Origin: a virus
DNA length: 29,402 nt
Reading direction: 5' to 3' (one strand)
Virus record (IMG/VR): IMGVR_UViG_3300042465_001330
Location: 1 to 29,402 of that record
Within the stretch, counting starts at the first letter, position 1, and every line of letters starts with the position of its first letter. Both the position numbers and the translations under genes were made by a program. Below the pieces are notes generated by a model. The model had not been told where the DNA came from. It did no database searches and worked only from the letters and a program-made list of their open reading frames with translations. Shown in pieces: positions 25,530-29,402 of the stretch.

Positions 25530-26549
25530 CTAACTTGTTATCAATCAAGCATTTAACTTGATTTTCTATACCTTTATATATACGTATAGTCCAGACTATA
25601 TCTTCACACATACTTGTGTGTTGGGTGCTCGTGTTCCTATTATATTCCAGTAAACTGGTTTCAAGGATTAGTCGTTGAACCTTCAAAGAACTTTTAAATT
25701 CTAAGCTCGGCTGCTGATTGTCTTCATAAGTAAAGATGTCCCAGCAATTCTCCCAATTACGTGCCCACTCTCGTTTTAAATTTCCATATGTAACCATAAG
25801 CTTGTGTTGTAATATTTCTACAACATGCTGAAACATTAGTACAATGTGAATCAAAATTTCCATTTAATTGTAAATCCCTAACTGCATCAGCAATTGATGG
25901 GTATTCGCATATAAAACTACCAAATGAATCACATTTTTCTACTGTTTTAGCTTTAGCTTTATGACTATTGTTACTATATGAAATCTTATTTGTTTTTTCA
26001 TATGACCAAAAATAACCGTAGGCTGACCTAGAAGAAGTATTTCCTCTAGCTGCAGAAGCAATCATGCTGCTGTTTTTGCCTAACTCTCTTTCAGCAGATG
26101 CTGCAGAAAGATGTTCTTTAATAAAACGTCCGTCTAGAGTATATTGATAAACCTTCTTACATTTATAAGATCCTTGTTGTAATACGGGATCTTGTTCAAT
26201 GTTAAGCTCAGGTTTTAAAGTATCAATATAAAACTTCTCGCGAGTAAGTAAATCTTTTTGCTCACAGTATTCTAAGACTTTAAAAAAACAACTCTTCTCA
26301 CCATACTTTTTAAAATGATTAACTAGTATAATGTTAGCATGTTTTCCTGTTCTAAGTCTCCTCCTATGACAAAATAACCTTTTACTTATGCATACAGAAC
26401 TTCCTATATAAGTTTTGTTATTTATTAGTAACATATAGATACCTGACTTTGAATAGTTTTTAGTCAGATTCTTAACAGCATATAGACTTTCCATACGCCA
26501 AATATACAATATTCTTGATGATTATACTAAAAAATATTTATAATTTTTA
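25530..26549 (-). ncRNA. Group I self-splicing intron in the ATPase gene
   Basis: The 1,020-base insertion splits the ATPase right after the Walker B segment. The 5' exon ends in T (GTGCT, 26550) and the intron ends in G (25530), as group I introns require, and splicing joins GCT to GAC in frame. The minus strand shows conserved core elements near the 3' end: CAATCAGCAGCCGAGC (25720-25705), ACGACTA (25675-25669, 5' half of P7) and AAGATATAGTC (25604-25594, 3' half of P7). A homing endonuclease gene occupies the 5' two-thirds. A possible guide sequence GGCGT (26499-26495) could pair with the 5' exon end and give the expected U-G at the splice site; this last pairing is tentative. Confidence 0.85.
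25757..26494 (-). CDS. GIY-YIG homing endonuclease with NUMOD repeats, inside the intron
   Basis: A 245-residue protein from the ATG at 26494 (a TTG five codons upstream is less likely). The N-terminal GIY-YIG nuclease shows SGIYMLLINNKTYIGSS, then KRLFCHRRRLRTGKHAN and an acidic residue in TREKFYIDTLKPELN. Two C-terminal DNA-binding repeats of the NUMOD1/IENR1 kind follow (VYQYTLDGRFIKEHLSAASA...AYGYFWSYE and CDSFGSFICEYPSIADAV...AYGYIWKFK). Such enzymes cut intron-free alleles and copy the intron into them. The gene sits between the 5' splice site and the intron core and stops just before the core. Its own expression must occur from the unspliced RNA or an internal promoter. Confidence 0.9.
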   Translation of the reverse strand: MESLYAVKNLTKNYSKSGIYMLLINNKTYIGSSVCISKRLFCHRRRLRTGKHANIILVNHFKKYGEKSCFFKVLEYCEQKDLLTREKFYIDTLKPELNIEQDPVLQQGSYKCKKVYQYTLDGRFIKEHLSAASAERELGKNSSMIASAARGNTSSRSAYGYFWSYEKTNKISYSNNSHKAKAKTVEKCDSFGSFICEYPSIADAVRDLQLNGNFDSHCTNVSACCRNITTQAYGYIWKFKTRVGT

Positions 26550-26573
26550 AGCACGAGTATAGTCATCAAGAAT
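26511..26573. repeat. 18-base inverted repeat across the exon 1/intron junction
   Basis: The arms are 26511-26528 (attcttgatgattatact) inside the intron and 26556-26573 (agtatagtcatcaagaat) in exon 1; 17 of 18 bases are complementary. The 27-base interval holds the 5' splice site. In the pre-mRNA the arms can form a stem with the splice site in its loop. The arm in the exon encodes the ILDDYT of Walker B. Confidence 0.75.
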
Positions 26574-26996
26574 TAAGATACCGCCTTCTTCTTTACCTTG
26601 GATCCACTCTGGAGTAGCATGAGACATGCGCTTCTCTCCAGTTGGTACATACTTATTCTGAATATACATTGGCATTACATTCTCGGGTATCCACTTAGAC
26701 ACCTTCTTGCCATCATCAGTAGTCTTAGCTACTTCAAATTCTTTAATAGGAAAACCGGTTAAGTCACCAATCTCCTCAATCTGAGCAAGATTAATCTTAA
26801 CAACATTAAGACCTAGGTCCTTACCTATCTCAAGGATGGTACTTGTCTTACCAATACCAGCCTCACCCTCTACAGCAATTGCTACTGGAACTTTACCATT
26901 AGCCTGCAGATATCTATTGTTATCTACAATATGATTTACAAAAGTCTTTAACTCGTCTGTGTTAAGATTTACCTGTGTTGATTGTGCTTTACTCAT
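26550..26996 (-). CDS. MoxR-type AAA+ ATPase, exon 1 (N-terminal part)
   Basis: Exon 1 encodes 149 residues from the ATG at 26996. It has Walker A (GEAGIGKTST, about residues 44-53) and Walker B (ILILDDYTRA, residues 140-149), with an extended segment between them that includes DLTGFPIKEF, characteristic of MoxR-like ATPases. Read without splicing it runs into a stop codon right after the Walker B motif. Joined to exon 2 the DDYTRA-DSRFLQ junction reads naturally through the region following Walker B. The gene starts five bases after the vWA/DUF2201-type gene, so the two form a MoxR-vWA pair. Its role in the phage is not established; a chaperone-like action on phage or host complexes is the usual inference. 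Confidence 0.88.
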
Positions 26997-27001
26997 TTTA
27001 C

Positions 27002-28204
27002 TTAGTTTAATTTAATTTTAGGCCCGGGAAGTTGCTCATTCATATTAGATCTAGAAGAGATTACCCATAGCATTTTACCTCTTGGTTTTACAGTACAGTG
27101 GCACTCGCCATCTGTTAAATAAATCATACAGCTATAATGACCTACGTGCTCATTATAATACTCTATTACTGGGTCAAACTCGGTACCGCCGCGCCCAAAT
27201 ATTTCTACAGTGTCTCCAGCCTTATAGGGCTTAATACTATTAATCCTAGTGTCACATTGTAACACCGTGATATCAGTACCTGTTTTATACATATGATCAA
27301 TCTCGTGGAAGAACTCTCTTAGTTCATCATCACATACAGAACCGCTGGTATCTATAGCAACTAGGATGTGTCTCTTAGGCTTGATCTTAAGACCCGCCAT
27401 ATCTTCAAAGCGCTTGTTGAATTTTCTTCTAAGCTTCTTTGTAAATACATTTTGAGAACCTCCCGCAAACCTTCTAAGATAACCTTTCCAGTCAAACTTA
27501 GGTGGCTCAGCGCTGCTCATCTTATCTAACAATCCTTGCATCTCTCCAGGTACATTACCGCGAGACTTAACTTGCTCTGCTACTTCCTTAAGAGTATGCT
27601 CTAATTGTTTTTCTATAAGCTTCTTCTCAGCTTCTGGTAGATCTTCAAAGTCTTTCCATGTGCTATGATCAGGAACTGGGTCACCGTCTTCATCATGACT
27701 TTGTCCATTACCCATAGCATCTAGAATCTTTTCTAGCTTGCTTTTACCACCACCATTTTGCTGCTGTTGGTTCTTAGCCTTAGATAAGATTTCATAATAC
27801 TCTCTACAACCAGCCTTAGGGGGTAAGTTGTATTGTTTAAATGCATCACTATCTATAGTACAACCGCCTTCTGGGAGATACTGCTTATCAATATACTGAT
27901 TGATCTCCAGGTCCATAGCTATGTTAGCTAGTTTTTTGTCTGCAAAGTTATCATGCATAGTAAGATGGAAGAATGCTATATGCAATAGCTCGTGCTTCAA
28001 GAGACCTATGCGGTGCTCATGACTCAGGCTATTCCAGAATTCCTCATTAATACTAAGCTGATAGTTAATACTGTTCTTACTCACACCTGCGGTAGGAACT
28101 CTCTTTTCCCAAAGCTTGTTTAGTCCAATGAGAAAGAGCCCGTAAAAAGGCTCCTTCAACATTAGTTCTTTACTTGCTTTAGCTAGACTCTCATGTTTAT
28201 CCAT
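27002..28204 (-). CDS. vWA-like protein with DUF2201-type metallopeptidase-like N-terminus
   Basis: A 400-residue protein. Residues 67-80 read LLKHELLHIAFFHL, an HExxH-like site (HELLH) followed by another His, as in the DUF2201 N-terminal domain. The middle is charged and probably flexible (KNQQQQNGGGKSKLEK). Residues 280-400 form a vWA-like domain with HILVAIDTSGSV, a MIDAS-type DxSGS motif, plus a later conserved GRGGTEFDPVI and IYLTDGECH. This architecture is the usual partner of MoxR-type ATPases, and the ATPase gene follows directly. Together they may remodel a target protein or complex. The first eight bases overlap the end of the upstream gene. Whether the metal site is catalytic is uncertain. 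Confidence 0.82.
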   Translation of the reverse strand: MDKHESLAKASKELMLKEPFYGLFLIGLNKLWEKRVPTAGVSKNSINYQLSINEEFWNSLSHEHRIGLLKHELLHIAFFHLTMHDNFADKKLANIAMDLEINQYIDKQYLPEGGCTIDSDAFKQYNLPPKAGCREYYEILSKAKNQQQQNGGGKSKLEKILDAMGNGQSHDEDGDPVPDHSTWKDFEDLPEAEKKLIEKQLEHTLKEVAEQVKSRGNVPGEMQGLLDKMSSAEPPKFDWKGYLRRFAGGSQNVFTKKLRRKFNKRFEDMAGLKIKPKRHILVAIDTSGSVCDDELREFFHEIDHMYKTGTDITVLQCDTRINSIKPYKAGDTVEIFGRGGTEFDPVIEYYNEHVGHYSCMIYLTDGECHCTVKPRGKMLWVISSRSNMNEQLPGPKIKLN

Positions 28205-28610
28205 GCTTCTTAGTTAAAGTGATTTTATAATTATTCATAAAGACAAACCCTGCATCTTTAAGTTGTGTCTCTATCTCATTAGCAAAACGAGATATAGCAA
28301 AGCCTTCTTGTAAAGGATCATCTTTCTTTGTCTGAGCAATCTGTATAATAGTTGCCCAATCTACATTCTTGAAGTTTTGATCTTTAATAACAGCATACTT
28401 ATTTACTGCAGCAGCTATCTCATCTGTAAATAGCTTTTCTCTTTGGTGAGCAGTAGCTTCCTTATATAACATAAGGATATATACAATGTTAACATCTACA
28501 TCTAGATTCTCTAGGATACTGTGCGCAACGTTAATGTTGTCACCATCTGATGAACGAGCCATACTAAGTAGGTTAGTATACTCTGCTTCACTTAACTTAA
28601 CTTTAGTCAT
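28197..28610 (-). CDS. Uncharacterised protein, 137 residues
   Basis: Not recognised. A mostly helical 137-residue protein (VKLSEAEYTNLLSMARS near the start, IVYILMLYKEATAHQ and INKY-like helices in the middle) with one mildly hydrophobic stretch but no clear membrane segment or signal peptide. It ends in a short basic tail (KITLTKKHG). It overlaps both neighbours by eight bases, which suggests translational coupling with the vWA protein gene downstream. The helical, repeat-like pattern suggests a protein-interaction role; it could be an adaptor for the MoxR-vWA pair, but that is inference from position. Confidence 0.65.
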   Translation of the reverse strand: MTKVKLSEAEYTNLLSMARSSDGDNINVAHSILENLDVDVNIVYILMLYKEATAHQREKLFTDEIAAAVNKYAVIKDQNFKNVDWATIIQIAQTKKDDPLQEGFAISRFANEIETQLKDAGFVFMNNYKITLTKKHG

Positions 28611-28944
28611 TTATCTTTTGGGTTTTTAACATCCACAACGGTGGCTTGTCTAGATTAGTAATCCATTCTTTAGCACTCGGGATGTACCCGTTGCAATCTT
28701 CTTTTACATGTTGCTCACCTATATAACGTACCATAACTTTTTTACCATCTGAGTTAGTTATATAAGTACCAAATATATATTCACATTCAAAGATACCTTC
28801 ACTGTGATGTCTGAATAACCTATGACGGCTATCACCTAGCCATTTCTTAGTAGCATCAAACCAGTTATGGATATCTATGTAATCTTCTATTTGCCCACCC
28901 CATTTATTAACAGAGCTACGGGCATGATCATATGAATGAGCCAT
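28603..28944 (-). CDS. DUF6915-like conserved small protein
   Basis: A 113-residue protein starting MAHSYDHARSSVNKWGG, then IHNWFDATKKW, DSRHRLFRHHSEGIFECE, TNSDGKKVMVRYIGEQHV, and ending IPSAKEWITNL. The HARSS...WGG, RH...RHH.EGIF and GEQHV..D motifs match a small family I recall as DUF6915, found in phages and many bacteria. The cluster of His residues could bind a metal, though this has not been shown to my knowledge. Its ATG shares one base with the stop of the upstream gene (TAATG). The function is unknown. Confidence 0.7.
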   Translation of the reverse strand: MAHSYDHARSSVNKWGGQIEDYIDIHNWFDATKKWLGDSRHRLFRHHSEGIFECEYIFGTYITNSDGKKVMVRYIGEQHVKEDCNGYIPSAKEWITNLDKPPLWMLKTQKIND

Positions 28945-29300
28945 TAGTAATCTATAGTTTCAATATCTATACTCTCGTATGCTTCCGCAGTTGTTCTTAC
29001 ATAACCGTTTACAGAAACCTCACTGTCTTCTACATCAATAGATACATTACCGTAACCACCATCGTTGTTATACCAATCCCAGTTATAGTGATTATTTAAG
29101 ATATGGTAACCAAAGTCTTCTAGTTCTCCAGAGAACATCTCATTTACTTTTACATACTCATCTGTACCATATCTAAATGGTTCAAAATCTATATCACTAA
29201 TAGAACCTGAGTCACCTGACCCATCATAGTTTATGTATACACGGGTAACACCCTCATCTCGTAAACGTGAGATAAGTGCACTTAATTTAATACTTGCCAT
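28944..29300 (-). CDS. Small acidic protein, possibly DUF6878-like, 118 residues
   Basis: A 118-residue acidic protein. It has VYINYDGSGDSGSISDI near the N-terminus, a helical middle and a beta-rich end (NNDGGYGNVSIDVEDSEVSV). The pair 'Y.G.GDSG.I' and 'N.GG.G...IDV' resembles the DUF6878 family as I recall it; this is a moderate match from memory. Many Asp/Glu residues may bind a cation. It lies just downstream of another leftward gene (one base gap) and shares TAATG with the next. No enzymatic function can be read. Confidence 0.6.
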   Translation of the reverse strand: MASIKLSALISRLRDEGVTRVYINYDGSGDSGSISDIDFEPFRYGTDEYVKVNEMFSGELEDFGYHILNNHYNWDWYNNDGGYGNVSIDVEDSEVSVNGYVRTTAEAYESIDIETIDY

Positions 29301-29301
29301 A

Positions 29302-29402
29302 TTACTTTTGTTTATAGAATTTTCCCAATATATTAGCGTTTAACCAGAAATCTTTCTCTAGTACTTCGCACATAAACTGGTGCTTTACTTCTTGATAAGA
29401 AA
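29302..29402 (-). CDS. C-terminal end of an unknown leftward gene (5' part outside the window)
   Basis: A frame on the minus strand is open from the window edge to the TAA at 29304-29302 and encodes the last 32 residues (SYQEVKHQFMCEVLEKDF..., ending KFYKQK). The stop is one base from the ATG of the next gene, which fits the close packing of this block. It looks helical and basic at the end. Too short to assign. Confidence 0.55.
   Translation of the reverse strand, partial: SYQEVKHQFMCEVLEKDFWLNANILGKFYKQK

Noticed and set aside
25492-25863. A 123-residue minus-strand frame over the intron core
   Set aside because: It overlaps the endonuclease end, conserved intron core and exon 2 in the wrong frame; explained as chance.
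24768-26996. Two separate truncated ATPase genes, or one with a transposon
   Set aside because: Splice rules, conserved core and a precise in-frame junction all favour one intron-split gene; no transposase or terminal repeats are present.
1-29402. TAG stop codon recoding, as found in some crAss-like phages
   Set aside because: TAG ends several well-placed genes (8242, 16693, 16808, 17188 strand partner) at natural boundaries, and long genes contain no in-frame TAG.
1-29402. tRNA genes, CRISPR arrays, integrase or attachment sites
   Set aside because: No cloverleaf, regular spaced repeats or recombinase motifs were seen on either strand.

Overview
The window looks like part of a crAss-like phage genome (order Crassvirales, tailed phages of Bacteroidetes). 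The evidence is a giant virion-type RNA polymerase with the DFDID catalytic signature, a second giant cargo-like protein next to it, a family B DNA polymerase, a MoxR-type ATPase with a vWA/DUF2201-type partner, a PD-(D/E)XK nuclease, AT-rich DNA, and two blocks of genes pointing at each other. These assignments come from reading motifs, not from a database search. No tRNA, CRISPR array, integrase or rRNA was seen. TAA, TAG and TGA all act as stops here.

Positions 1-16808 run rightward. A polypeptide of at least 2,746 residues, whose start lies outside the window, joins a phage RNA polymerase to an SF1 helicase. Next comes a 1,912-residue protein with a zincin protease motif and a hydrophobic C-terminal part. 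Both are probably packaged in the virion and injected. A lysis cassette follows (endolysin candidate, two-helix holin, and two overlapping spanin-like genes). After it is a string of very small, mostly basic proteins, several starting MAKK or MAKVNV. One spanin-like gene and one small basic gene look split by an apparent single-base loss.

Positions 16805-29402 run leftward and hold the replication and nucleotide-metabolism block. Listed from the right (transcription order), it has small conserved proteins (one DUF6915-like, one possibly DUF6878-like), a vWA/metallopeptidase-like protein, and a MoxR-type ATPase gene split by a group I intron that carries a GIY-YIG homing endonuclease. It continues with two divergent tandem paralogues of unknown function, a PD-(D/E)XK nuclease, two unknown proteins, PolB, a DUF932-like protein and two MazG-like all-alpha NTP pyrophosphatase candidates. 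Most neighbours overlap or nearly abut, as in an operon.

The two blocks meet tail to tail and share the four bases CTAG, which supply both stop codons. A long hairpin inside the last rightward gene, followed by a T run on the minus strand, probably terminates leftward transcription. A second terminator-like hairpin lies just ahead of PolB and may attenuate its expression.

The points most worth a second look are the intron-split ATPase, with a provisional splice that restores a 402-codon reading frame, the RNA polymerase-helicase fusion, the two apparent frameshifts, and the hairpin ahead of PolB.
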